This document shows, one piece after another, positions 43,194 through 55,394 of a DNA stretch of 64,000 nt. The notes beneath the pieces were generated by a model that saw nothing but the letters and a program-made list of their open reading frames with translations, searched no databases and was not told the origin of the DNA. The position numbers and the translations under genes are program-made. The stretch is from SCTG01 sp964384595. Its GTDB lineage: Bacteria; Nitrospirota; Nitrospiria; Nitrospirales; NS-4. The stretch is from the NCBI GenBank assembly GCA_964384595.1, contig CAYLLY010000001.1:21919-85918 (forward strand), written 5' to 3'. How positions within the stretch are numbered: position 1 is the first letter of the stretch; every line of letters starts with the position of its first letter.

Positions 43194-44378
43194 ATGTCGC
43201 GCAGTATCCCAGCGATAGTCCAACCTACCCTTCTCCATTGGGCGAGGGAAAATGCCGGATTGCGCATTGAGGATGCCGCGGCGAAGGCGGCTATCGCGGT
43301 CGAGAGATTGCGCCAGTGGGAACAAGGCGAAGACCGACCGTCTATCGCGCAACTCCGAAGGCTCGGCGAGACTTACAAACGACCCCTAGCAGTGTTTTTC
43401 CTGCCCGAGCCACCTCAAGGTTTCGACCCGCAGCGTGAGTTCCGCCGCTTGCCAGGCATGACGCCCCAGAAAGAGTCACCAGAACTTCGGCTCACGCTGC
43501 GCACGGCACTGTTCCGTCGTGAAGCAGCTCGTGAAATCTACGAGCGATTGGGCGAGCCGATTCCCGAATGCCGAGCGGCAGCCCATCCGCATGAAGACGA
43601 TGAGGTCGTTGGTCAAAGGATTCGCGGACTGCTGGGCATCACTTGGCAAAACCAACTCGCATGGGCAAGTGCCTATGCGGCACTGAACGCTTGGCGAACT
43701 GCAATCGAACGTCAAGGAGTGCTGGTTTTTCAAACCGGCGACGTCGAGTTGACCGAGATGCGTGGCACAGGCATTCCCCATGGTCCGTTGCCTGTCATTC
43801 TTCTCAATAACGTTGACGCGCCCCATGGCCGTATTTTCACGCTGCTCCATGAGTTTACCCATGTCATTTTGACCAACGGCGGTCATCGAACAAGTCCGAT
43901 GGAGGGCCAGCGTTTGCCTGAGGACCAACTGCTGGAGCGAGTGAGCAACCGTTTTGCGGCAGCCGCACTCATGCCGCGTCGTGAGTTTCTGGCAGAAGCC
44001 GCCAATCATACCGAGGCCCTCGCTGGCGACGATGAAGGGCTAAGGCGGTTTGCAAATCGCATTAAAGTCAGCCCGGAGGCCATTCTGCGGCGGTTGGTAT
44101 CGCTGCAAAAGGTCCCCACTTCTCTGTATCAGCAGAAGCAGCGCGACTGGCAGCAACGCTCGTGGTTCTCGGCGCCCCAGGGAGCGGGTGGGCCGTCTAT
44201 CGAAGTAAGGGTGGTATCTTCGATTGGACGTCCTTTTGTAGGCCTCGTGTTAGATGGCTACCAGCGCAACGTGGTTAGCAGTGCGGACGTCGTGGATTAC
44301 CTCGGCGTGCAGTTGAAATATCTTGACAAGATAGCCAGACAGTTGAGGTTCGAACCTGGCACGGCCGCATTCGCATAA
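43194..44378 (+). CDS. Xre-HTH/ImmA-IrrE metallopeptidase protein
   Basis: 394 residues from ATG 43194. Residues 1-65 are an Xre-like helix-turn-helix (LRIEDAAAKAAIAVERLRQWEQGED). The ImmA/IrrE domain has the zinc motif HEFTH at 219-223 in LLHEFTHVIL and a downstream AAALMPRREFL block. Family members cleave partner repressors. It follows hsdS by 8 bp and overlaps the DUF4411 gene by one base, a pairing seen repeatedly for these families. Confidence 0.88.
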   Translation: MSRSIPAIVQPTLLHWARENAGLRIEDAAAKAAIAVERLRQWEQGEDRPSIAQLRRLGETYKRPLAVFFLPEPPQGFDPQREFRRLPGMTPQKESPELRLTLRTALFRREAAREIYERLGEPIPECRAAAHPHEDDEVVGQRIRGLLGITWQNQLAWASAYAALNAWRTAIERQGVLVFQTGDVELTEMRGTGIPHGPLPVILLNNVDAPHGRIFTLLHEFTHVILTNGGHRTSPMEGQRLPEDQLLERVSNRFAAAALMPRREFLAEAANHTEALAGDDEGLRRFANRIKVSPEAILRRLVSLQKVPTSLYQQKQRDWQQRSWFSAPQGAGGPSIEVRVVSSIGRPFVGLVLDGYQRNVVSSADVVDYLGVQLKYLDKIARQLRFEPGTAAFA

Positions 44379-44839
44379 TGCCCTATTGCGTGGACACGAG
44401 CGCTTGGCTCGACGGTTGGCAGCGCCACTACCCGCCTGATGTGTTTCCCTCCCTCTGGGCAAAACTAGATAGTCTGATTGAACAAGGTGAAGTCATCTCA
44501 AGTGAAGAAGTTTACGTGGAGCTCGAACGGAAATCCGACGACCTACATGACTGGATTAAAGCGCGCAAGCAGATGCTCGTGCCACTCGACGAAGCCATTC
44601 AGATGCGAGCAGCGGCACTGTTAAGAGAGTTCCCGCGACTTGTGGACACGCTGCGTGGTCGCTCGAAGGCAGATCCGTTCGTGATTGCTACCACGATGGA
44701 ACGCGATGCGGTCATTGTTACAGGTGAAGTATCAACAGGGAGGCCTGACAAGCCGCGTATCCCAGATGTGTGCCAGTCGAAAGGGATACGGTGCATTAAT
44801 TTCCTACAAATGATTCGTGAGCTGAGGCTCACGTTTTGA
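44378..44839 (+). CDS. DUF4411 PIN-like protein
   Basis: 153 residues from ATG 44378 (TAATG overlap with the Xre-ImmA gene). It starts YCVDTSAWLDGWQRHYP, has EEVYVELERKSDDLHDWIK in the middle and KADPFVIATTMERDAVIVTGE near the end: the PIN-fold acidic residues (Asp, Glu, Asp) are in place. DUF4411 proteins are probable RNases paired with ImmA/Xre proteins as toxin-antitoxin-like units. Here the pair is inserted between hsdS and hsdR. Confidence 0.8.
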   Translation: MPYCVDTSAWLDGWQRHYPPDVFPSLWAKLDSLIEQGEVISSEEVYVELERKSDDLHDWIKARKQMLVPLDEAIQMRAAALLREFPRLVDTLRGRSKADPFVIATTMERDAVIVTGEVSTGRPDKPRIPDVCQSKGIRCINFLQMIRELRLTF

Positions 44840-44840
44840 A

Positions 44841-44948
44841 ATGGCTGGAAAGTTCACCGAATCCGTCGTCGAAGAGGCCGCCCTTGCTTGGTCGGAAGAC
44901 CTCAGCTACGCCGTGCTCCACGGCCCCGACATTGAGGTAGTGTTTTGA
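44841..44948 (+). pseudogene. Remnant 1 of an hsdR 5' end
   Basis: 35 codons from ATG 44841: MAGKFTESVVEEAALAWSED, then LSYAVLHGPDIEVVF and a stop. It aligns with the start of the intact HsdR (ITESAVEEVALSWFEGLGYT, then VLHGPDI) but is clearly diverged, so it comes from a different hsdR allele. The reading frame is lost right after HGPDI. It sits just where hsdR would be expected after hsdS and the inserted pair. Confidence 0.8.
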
Positions 44949-44961
44949 AGCGTGGCGACCG

Positions 44962-45165
44962 CTATGACACGTCTGAGCTTGAAGAAGCTCTTTTTGATCT
45001 GCCGGATTTCGTTTTGGTGGACTTCTCAGTCAGGCGAAGGTCTGTTGCTTGAATGCGGACGCCCTCGACAGCGGTGGAGGAGATGACCGACAGGCGCAGC
45101 ATGGCTTGCCGACGCTTGGGGTCTTTGAGGTACGGGTTGGTCTTGATCAACGGCTTTTTCGGCAT
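44962..45165 (-). CDS. Small protein of unknown function with SxxxEG motif
   Basis: 67 residues from ATG 45165 on the minus strand. It begins MPKKPLIKTNPYLKDPKRRQ and continues AMLRLSVISSTAVEGVRIQ; the tail is Lys/Ser-rich. The SxxxEG phrase in SSTAVEG resembles the inhibitory motif of Fic antitoxins, but no Fic gene is present, so this is only a resemblance. It is the only gene on this strand within the island. Confidence 0.45.
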   Translation of the reverse strand: MPKKPLIKTNPYLKDPKRRQAMLRLSVISSTAVEGVRIQATDLRLTEKSTKTKSGRSKRASSSSDVS

Positions 45166-45206
45166 GTCGAGACTGTAGCACACTCTGTTTTGTGCAGGAA
45201 TAGCGC

Positions 45207-45356
45207 ATGGTGACTCTCGATCAATTGAAGGCATGGGCCGGTCAGGGCGAATCGGAGACCCAGGAGTTCAAGCAGTCAACGGGTCAGCAGCTAGGGCTGG
45301 TCGAGCTTCGAGGGCGTGGACGGGGAGCCCGGTGGGTGCTTAAAGGCCATGATTGA
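45207..45356 (+). pseudogene. Remnant of an AlbA_2 (Schlafen-like) domain gene
   Basis: 49 codons from ATG 45207. The first 28 (MVTLDQLKAWAGQGESETQE, FKQSTGQQ) match the beginning of AlbA_2-domain proteins (GESETxEFKxSTGQ). After GQQ the match is lost and the frame ends at 45356. Full genes of this type run several hundred codons, so this is a truncated relic. Confidence 0.55.
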
Positions 45357-45490
45357 CCTCAATCTGAGAATTGCCACCGGCAATTCCCGGCAATTCCTGA
45401 AACGCATGGAACTACTAGGCAATTTAGAGATGGAGGGCTTCCATCACGGGCCAATTCCGGCTAAAGGCTTAGCACAACGGAAAAGGGACC
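45357..45490. other. Non-coding stretch with a small palindrome
   Basis: GAATTGCC (45368-45375) and GGCAATTC (45379-45386) form a perfect hairpin, and CCGGCAATTCC occurs twice side by side. No gene is recognised. Confidence 0.4.
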
Positions 45491-45661
45491 ATGAGCAGTT
45501 CCAGAATCACCGAATCCGCCGTCGAGGAGGTTGCCCTCTCCTGGTTTGAAGGTCTGGGGTATACCGTCCTTCACGGCCCTGCCATTGCTCCCGGAGAGCC
45601 GGCTGCTGAGCGCCGCGACGAGATCGAGAGTGAACGAGCGAATGGCCGGCATCCAGACTAG
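45491..45661 (+). pseudogene. Remnant 2 of an hsdR 5' end
   Basis: 56 codons from ATG 45491. From 45506 to 45613 it is about 95% identical in nucleotides to 46999-47106 of the intact hsdR (five differences in 108). The protein reads ITESAVEEVALSWFEGLGYT, then VLHGPAIAPGEPAAERRDEI, and stops at 45659-45661. It is the upstream arm of a direct repeat that brackets the ATPase gene. Confidence 0.9.
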
Positions 45662-45739
45662 CAATCAGCCGACGCTGATTCTGGCGTTCAGCCGAAGTGA
45701 ATTCTTGCGTTCTGCCGACACCGGAGCTACCCTTGGCGC

Positions 45740-46983
45740 ATGGCCCGCGTGTCCGAACCGATCCCCCGGCTACTCGCGCCGCGCCTGCGCGAGGCGCTGC
45801 GGGACACCCCTGCTGTCCTGATCCACGGTCCGCGGCAATGCGGCAAGACGACGCTCGCGCGCCTGGTCGGTGATGCGCAGGGATACGCGTATGTGTCGTT
45901 CGACGACACGGACATCGTCGCGGCTGCACGGCGCGATCCTGTCGGGTTCGCCTCCGGTCTGCCGCCCCGGACGATCCTGGACGAAGTGCAGCGGGCGCCC
46001 GAGATCTTCCCTTCGCTCAAGTCCATGATCGACAGGCACCGGGCGGCGGGCCGGTTCATCTTGACGGGTTCGGCCAACGTCCTGCTGGTTCCACGCCTTG
46101 CGGAGTCGCTCGCGGGCCGGATGGGCATGTTGCGGCTGCATCCGCTCGCCCAGTGCGAGATCGAGCGCCGGCCGTCGCGCTTCATCCATGCCTTGTTCGG
46201 CGGCCGCTTCCGCACCGGCATCGGCGAGCGCCTGGGACGCGGGCTCGTCGAGCGCGTCGTGGCTGGCGGTTACCCCGCGGCGCTTGCCCGGCGATCGGCA
46301 GCCCGGCGTGCTGCTTGGTACCGCGATTACGTGGAAACGCAGATCCAGCGCGACGTGCGCGACCTGTCGCGCATCCATGCGCTGGATGCGCTGCCCCGGC
46401 TGCTGGCGGTGGCCGCAAGCCACACGGCGACGCTGATCAATGTGGCGGACCTCGCGGCGCCTCTGGAGCTGACGCGCCAGACCATTCACGACTACGTCAC
46501 GCTGCTGGAGCACGTATTTCTGCTCGAGCGCTTGCCGGCCTGGCATGCGAACCGCGTCTCGCGTTTGGTCAAGCGCCCGAAGCTGCACGTCGGCGATACC
46601 GGTGTCGCCTGCGCGCTGCTGGGCGTCGATGCAAGGACGCTGGCCGGCAACCGCAACATCTTTGGCGCGATGCTGGAGACGTTCGTGCTGCAGGAGCTTC
46701 GCCGTCAGGCGAGCGCAATGCCCTCGCCGATCGGCTTCTTTCATTATCGGGACCGCGACGACTTCGAGGCGGACATCGTGCTGGAGCGCGGCACATCGAT
46801 CTCCGGGGTCGAAGTGAAGGCGGCGGCGAGCGTCAACGAGGGCGACTTTCGCGGGTTGCGCAAGCTCAAGGCTGTGGCAGGCCCGCGCTTCGTGTCGGGG
46901 GTCGTGCTCTACGACGGCGCCGCGACCATCCCCTTCGGCGACCGATTGTTCGGCGTGCCCATCCGCGCGCTGTGGGAGGCGGA

Positions 46984-46987
<4 letters not shown>
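45740..46987 (+). CDS. AAA_14/DUF4143 ATPase
   Basis: 415 residues from ATG 45740. Walker A is GPRQCGKTT near residue 30, Walker B-like TILDEVQRAPEIF follows, then the sensor FILTGSANVLLV. The C-terminal half is DUF4143 (DYVETQIQRDVRDLS; LLEHVFLLERLPAWH; FEADIVLERG with GVEVKAAA, an Asp/Glu-x-Lys arrangement like nuclease folds). COG1373-type ATPases are common in mobile and defence regions; function is not established. It sits between two copies of the hsdR 5' end and overlaps the intact hsdR by ATGA. By eye it is more GC-rich than hsdM/S. Confidence 0.88.
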
Positions 46988-50058
<3,071 letters not shown>

Positions 50059-50109
50059 TTAAATTTCCCCCTTCCCCCTTAACAGACCTTCCCCAATATC
50101 GACAGATTT

Positions 50110-50500
50110 CGCCTTTCCGTGGAAGAAGTGGAGAAGGCCATGCCTAGCCCGGACCATTCAGGAATACCTACTGCGGCGCCCGATCCTCTCGCGGGGAGCC
50201 CATTGCTCTGCATGTTGCAATGGGCCATGGGCTTTTCTCCTCGACGTACCGATGACCCGTTGCATTTGAGGAGCAACGGGTGCCCCGTACGCCTGTGTCG
50301 TTCTCACTTGCGAGAAGCCCCGGCGGCCTTCGGTCTCAGCCGCCTCGCGACGGCATTCCCGAATAATCCGGGCCTGGTCGGCCCTGGCCAAGGCCAAGGG
50401 GAACGTCTCAGAAGCCGCGCGCCTGCTGAAGGTCACGCGCAACACGCTCCGCTACCGCATGGGCAAGTACAATCTCACCGTTCCCGAAGGGTCTGAGTAA
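50110..50500 (+). pseudogene. 3' remnant of an NtrC-type gene, split by a MITE-like insert
   Basis: Left part (about 50110-50142) reads RLSVEEVEKAM. Right part (50381-50500) reads ALAKAKGNVSEAARLLKVTR and on to KYNLTVPEGSE and a stop. Together they match the last 50 codons of the NtrC-type gene at 38339-39739, with about 90% nucleotide identity and mostly third-position changes. The two parts are separated by the element at 50143-50377, and about nine bases of the original are missing. The upstream 400 codons are absent. Confidence 0.85.
50143..50377. mobile_element. MITE-like element of about 235 bp
   Basis: Its ends are imperfect inverted repeats: CCTAGCCCGGACCATTCAGG at the left and, on the other strand, CCAGGCCCGGATTATTCGGG at the right (17 of 22 positions match in all). 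It has no coding capacity. Inside are two perfect hairpins (GCCCATTG/CAATGGGC and CCGTTGC/GCAACGG). It interrupts the NtrC-type remnant. No exact target duplication is seen. Confidence 0.6.
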
Positions 50501-50530
50501 CGTCCTCGACTGGTGGTGCATCAGCACGCG

Positions 50531-50563
50531 CTCTTGGTTGTAGTCCACCAAGAGGCTTTTGTC
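50531..50563 (+). terminator. Intrinsic terminator after the NtrC-type remnant
   Basis: CTCTTGGT (50531-50538) and ACCAAGAG (50547-50554) pair perfectly around 8 nt, followed by GCTTTTGTC. It probably belonged to the lost NtrC-type gene. The rest of 50564-50725 is intergenic with no clear feature. Confidence 0.6.
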
Positions 50564-50725
50564 TTCGACCTGCCTTTCCCTAAACACTGATCGACTCATT
50601 TGTTTTCTCAATAGGTTATATGGTTCGACCAGTCTGGCACCCATCCTGCTTTTACTCGAAGCAGCAAGGTGCATGGAGCAGCCGACGACCACAGCCAAGT
50701 AAACGAACAGACGAGGGAGGGTGAG

Positions 50726-50905
50726 ATGTTGGGAGCCGCGGAATTCACGATGATCGGAAACGTGCTGATGGGGGTGATGGCGATCGGGGGCCTGTGCGCC
50801 ATGCTCTACGCGGTCGGAAGATCGATGACCGGGACGTCCGCGAACGAGTGGAAGATCGCCGGACGAACGGAGGCGCGGCACGATACGTTTAAGAAGGCGG
50901 CATGA
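50726..50905 (+). CDS. Small single-pass membrane protein
   Basis: 59 residues from ATG 50726, directly after GGGAGGGTGAG. One hydrophobic helix (MIGNVLMGVMAIGGLCAMLY) followed by a charged tail (WKIAGRTEARHDTFKKAA). No family recognised. It is about 100 bp upstream of the next membrane protein and probably co-transcribed; the two may form a complex. Confidence 0.5.
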   Translation: MLGAAEFTMIGNVLMGVMAIGGLCAMLYAVGRSMTGTSANEWKIAGRTEARHDTFKKAA

Positions 50906-51007
50906 CCGGGCCGATCCATGTATCGCCGGTTAGCCTGGCGTCTACGCCGCCTCTCGGAGCCTCAATTCCATGAGGCGGTGCCATGTCTGCAAGAGGAGGG
51001 ACGGACG

Positions 51008-51928
51008 ATGAACAGATGGGATCACTTCGATGTCATCGTGACGGTGGGACTCTGCGCCACGATCTTCGGTGCAGGTGTCTTCTTTTTCGCGTTCGGGGGC
51101 GCGCCGTCTGGGCTGCTGGATCAGCGGTTCGAGAGCGCGGCGCCTGACGCCATGGATCCCGGCGGTGTCGCGCAGGCCGCCTTGGGACAGGCGATCGTGG
51201 ACTCCGGGACAATCGGCCATGTTGAGGGGGAGCCGTGGGGGTTCAGGCAGGAGCATCTAGGAGGGGCCATCGTCGCAGCCATGCGCGCCGAGCAAGCCGG
51301 CGCCGGGTTGATGCCTTATTTCCGTGAGGAGGCCCGCGAGTCGCTTTCTCGGATGCAGGGCATGATTCAAGAAAATGCGGGCCGGTCGGTGATTGCCGCG
51401 GCCCAGCGCATGCGACAGGCCGGCGCTACCGAGTCTGCGCAGCTTCAGTTTATCGAGACGCTGGGCCGCATTAGGGCCGGCATGATCCTCAGCGAACGGG
51501 CCGCAATTTCTATTCGCGAGGAGTTCCTCGGATGGACCATCGTCGGACGCCTGCTGGCCGTGGACGGGTACAGAGGACAGGTTCAGCAGCAACTCGGCTC
51601 CGCCGTGCGGGACGCCGGCGTGATGACCGCCATGCTCGAGAGGGAGCGTCCGGTTGCGCAGGAGTCTCTGGGCGCAGCCGTCCTGGTCGCGTCTGCGGTC
51701 CAGGAGGCCGCCGCCTCGGGCAACATCCCCACGGCTGTGACCGCTTCGACCCCCGGCGTTGCGGGGTTCCAGGCATCGCATGAGGTCCCCTATGCGGCCG
51801 GCGTACTGTTGTTGGCCGGATTCTTCATCATGGCCTGGGGCCTCCGTTCCGTGGCGGAAAGCGGGGCAGGCCTTCCAACCTACGGCCAGCCTCGCGCTAT
51901 GGAAGATGAGTACCGGAAGACCGGCTGA
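51008..51928 (+). CDS. Membrane-anchored protein of unknown function
   Basis: 306 residues from ATG 51008, with GGAGGG just upstream. One membrane helix near the N-terminus (VIVTVGLCATIFGAGVFFFA) and one near the C-terminus (AGVLLLAGFFIMAWGL). The roughly 230 residues between are polar, helical and Ala/Gln/Glu-rich with phrases such as REEARESLSRMQGMIQENAG and GRSVIAAAQRMRQAGA, likely coiled coil on the periplasmic side. No family recognised. Confidence 0.55.
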   Translation: MNRWDHFDVIVTVGLCATIFGAGVFFFAFGGAPSGLLDQRFESAAPDAMDPGGVAQAALGQAIVDSGTIGHVEGEPWGFRQEHLGGAIVAAMRAEQAGAGLMPYFREEARESLSRMQGMIQENAGRSVIAAAQRMRQAGATESAQLQFIETLGRIRAGMILSERAAISIREEFLGWTIVGRLLAVDGYRGQVQQQLGSAVRDAGVMTAMLERERPVAQESLGAAVLVASAVQEAAASGNIPTAVTASTPGVAGFQASHEVPYAAGVLLLAGFFIMAWGLRSVAESGAGLPTYGQPRAMEDEYRKTG

Positions 51929-51947
51929 CGGCGCCGCTCCGAACGTG

Positions 51948-51977
51948 TTGAGTTCTCCAGGGCCTCGCGGCTATCAT
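51948..51977 (+). promoter_or_regulatory. Putative clpX promoter
   Basis: TTGAGT at 51948-51953, an 18-nt spacer, and TATCAT at 51972-51977. The predicted start is about 51984, immediately before the ribosome-binding site GGAGGAGGG at 51985-51993. This supports GTG 52000 as the start codon. Confidence 0.5.
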
Positions 51978-51999
51978 GGGGTCCTGGAGGAGGGCAGCG

Positions 52000-53279
<1,280 letters not shown>

Positions 53280-53283
<4 letters not shown>

Positions 53284-53984
53284 CGGCAAAGCCCGTAATC
53301 CTGGTGGTAGAGGACGAGGTCCGGCTGGCCCGGACCATTGAATTGTATTTAGGGCAGCGCGGCTTCACGGTGCGGACCGCGCATCATGGGCAAGAGGCCC
53401 TGGAGCGGATCGCCGAAGCCAGGCCCGACGTGATCGTCGCCGACATCATGATGCCGGTGATGGACGGATACGCGCTGTGCCGCCGGCTCCGCACGGACCC
53501 CGCGACCTGCACGATCCCGTTTCTGTTTCTGACGGCCAAAGACGACGACCGCGATAGGGTCAGAGGCCTCAAGATGGGGGCCGATGATTACCTGGCCAAG
53601 CCCTGCGACCTCGGCGATCTGCATGCCTGCGTGAAAGCGCTCCGGTCTCGCGTCGAAGCGGTCAGAAAAATTCCTCCAGACTCGATCCGGATTGCAGGCC
53701 GGCTGGCTGATACGGACCTCCTGGACGTGCTGCAGATGCTGGAACTGCACGAGAAGACCGGCGCGCTGGTCGTCAAACGCAACGGCGAATCGGGCGTGGT
53801 GTATCTCCAAACCGGCAAAATCGTCGCGGCCGATCTTGGAACAGCTGAGGGACGCGAGCCGTTTGCCTCGCTGCTGACGTGGAAATCAGGAGACTATTGT
53901 TTTGTGCCTGATGTCGACCCCGATGAAGTGCGCATGACCGCCGGAATAGCCAACGCCGTCATAGCCCAAGTGCATGAAAAGTAA
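53280..53984 (+). CDS. Response regulator with REC and DUF4388 (PATAN) domains
   Basis: 234 residues from ATG 53280, overlapping the clpX stop as ATGA. The receiver has D55 (VIVADIMMPVMDGYALCRRL) and FLTAKDDDRDRVRGLKMGADDYLAKP. Residues about 145-230 are DUF4388 (LADTDLLDVLQMLELHEKTGALVV; GVVYLQTGKIVAADLGTAEGREPF). Such proteins act in signalling or motility pathways without DNA binding. Coupling to clpX is unusual and may mean regulated proteolysis. Confidence 0.88.
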
Positions 53985-54032
53985 GCCCATTTTCAAGCGG
54001 TTGGAGAGGCGGTAAAGATTGCCAAAATTTTC

Positions 54033-54061
54033 TTGACAAGCCACGTGCCCTTTAGTAGCAT
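54033..54061 (+). promoter_or_regulatory. Strong sigma-70-like promoter for the two exported proteins
   Basis: TTGACA at 54033-54038, a 17-nt spacer, and TAGCAT at 54056-54061. A roughly 100-nt leader follows before the start at 54168. Confidence 0.6.
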
Positions 54062-54167
54062 CCCACCCTGTTGTACGGCTTTGTTTGCTAGTTTGAATCG
54101 TTGCCGGGTGTTTTCAGAGTCATATATGTCATCCGTCGTACACGCTTATTAAGGGGAGGGAGACAGG

Positions 54168-54614
54168 ATGAGAACAGGCATTATCATTGCTGCGGTGCTT
54201 GCCTTGTTTGTAGTCGGGTCGTTGCCTGCCGATAATGCGGCGGCCGAGACCTTGAAGGGCCGGATCTGGGCGCAGTGGGCCGAGAATCCGGACGGCGAGG
54301 TGTTGTTCGGGATTCAATACTGGAACACCGGCGCTCCGGGTTCGGGCACGCCCGGAGGGCGGACGTCAGTGACGACGACCGAAGTGCCGGACGGCTGGTC
54401 GGCCGGCGGGTCCTGGGGTTTCCAGGGCGGGACGGAGAAGAACATGCCCTATGCCGGGTGGTACCATGCGCAGACGACCGTCCGCATCGCCGTCAAGGAC
54501 AAGAGCCTGATGGACCAGATGTTGAAGGCCAACCAGGAGTTGGTGAACCTGGAAGTGAACGTCGAGGATATCGGCGGCCGGCCGACGATCACGTCCTTCA
54601 AGGTGCTCAAATAA
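54168..54614 (+). CDS. Exported protein of unknown function, first of a pair
   Basis: 148 residues from ATG 54168, with AAGGGGAGGGAG upstream. A clear signal peptide (IIIAAVLALFVVGSLPADNA, cleavage near AAA). The mature part is Gly/Trp-rich (RIWAQWAENPDGEVLFGIQY; VPDGWSAGGSWGFQGGTEKN) and ends in NLEVNVEDIGGRPTITSFKV. No cysteine is seen in the mature part. No family recognised. Strong promoter and ribosome-binding site suggest abundance. Confidence 0.55.
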   Translation: MRTGIIIAAVLALFVVGSLPADNAAAETLKGRIWAQWAENPDGEVLFGIQYWNTGAPGSGTPGGRTSVTTTEVPDGWSAGGSWGFQGGTEKNMPYAGWYHAQTTVRIAVKDKSLMDQMLKANQELVNLEVNVEDIGGRPTITSFKVLK

Positions 54615-54660
54615 TCGACTTATTCACATCTTCTCAGACTACTTTTAAGGAGGGAGTCTC

Positions 54661-55332
54661 ATGAAGGCTTATTCCAAGATTCTGGCGATCGGCGCCGCCC
54701 TCTTGCTCGTGGGCGTTGCGGCCGGGACCGCCCTGGCCATCGAGGCCTTTACGGAGCGCTTTGAGGAAGACTTCAGCCAGCCCCGGACCATCCTGGCCCG
54801 CGTGATCATCGTGGATCCGTACGAGGACGCAGTCTGGATCAACTGGACGTGGAAGGGGGTCATGAACAGCGGGGAGATCGATCAGTACTGGGGGATGATG
54901 CTCCCCGGAAAGAACATGCGCGTGTTTGCGTCAGGCGCTGACCTGGCCGCCTTGAAGGCCAAGGCCCGTTCGGCCCCCGGCCCGGCGGCGGCGACGAGCG
55001 TTGCGCCTACGACGAAAGGTGACGTGGTCGAGATGAGCGTGCATGAGGTCGAGCAGAACAAGCGCATCGCCAGCAACGTCAAAGACTCGGATGACAAGCT
55101 CTGGGTCGGCCTCAATCCGGGAGGGTTCATGCAGGGCCCTGTCGTCATGGCGCCCCATCCTGGACGTCCGACGCAGGAATCCAAGTGCGGCGTGATCAAG
55201 GGCAAGCCCGGCGTGCCGACTGATGTGTTTGGCGCCCCACTGCCCGGTGGCAGCACCGAATACGGCAAGCACATTCGGTTCAAGGACCACGTGGGCTGCG
55301 TCGCTGGTCCTCCGGCTGATGCGCCCAAATAA
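54661..55332 (+). CDS. Exported protein of unknown function, second of a pair
   Basis: 223 residues from ATG 54661, with AAGGAGGGAG upstream. A signal peptide (IGAALLLVGVAAGTALA). The mature protein has ARVIIVDPYEDAVWINWTWK, a Pro/Ala/Thr linker, then LWVGLNPGGFMQGPVVMAPH and two cysteines (SKCGVIKG; HVGCVAGPP) that could form a disulfide. No family recognised. It follows the first exported gene by 46 bp and both end at the terminator at 55357. Confidence 0.55.
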   Translation: MKAYSKILAIGAALLLVGVAAGTALAIEAFTERFEEDFSQPRTILARVIIVDPYEDAVWINWTWKGVMNSGEIDQYWGMMLPGKNMRVFASGADLAALKAKARSAPGPAAATSVAPTTKGDVVEMSVHEVEQNKRIASNVKDSDDKLWVGLNPGGFMQGPVVMAPHPGRPTQESKCGVIKGKPGVPTDVFGAPLPGGSTEYGKHIRFKDHVGCVAGPPADAPK

Positions 55333-55356
55333 GGCGCGATAAGTTATAACCTTCGC

Positions 55357-55394
55357 GGGCGGTGGGTCCTTGGGACCTACCGCCCGTTCTTTCT
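55357..55394. terminator. Bidirectional intrinsic terminator
   Basis: GGGCGGTGGGTCC (55357-55369) pairs with GGACCTACCGCCC (55373-55385), with one G-T wobble and a 3-nt loop, followed by GTTCTTTCTCT. It lies between the exported pair and the convergent mutS. Confidence 0.8.

Noticed and set aside
45531..45821. A 96-codon plus-strand frame spanning the hsdR remnant and the ATPase start
   Set aside because: It overlaps the remnant and the ATPase start in a different frame and has no family resemblance.
46153..46983. Upstream extension of hsdR through the ATPase gene
   Set aside because: The frame is open by chance. The sequence there codes for the DUF4143 ATPase in another frame, and HsdR homology begins just after ATG 46984.
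50119..50496. A 125-codon frame read straight through the NtrC-type remnant
   Set aside because: It is a chance fusion of remnant, MITE-like insert and an out-of-frame right part. The true coding relic is in two pieces.
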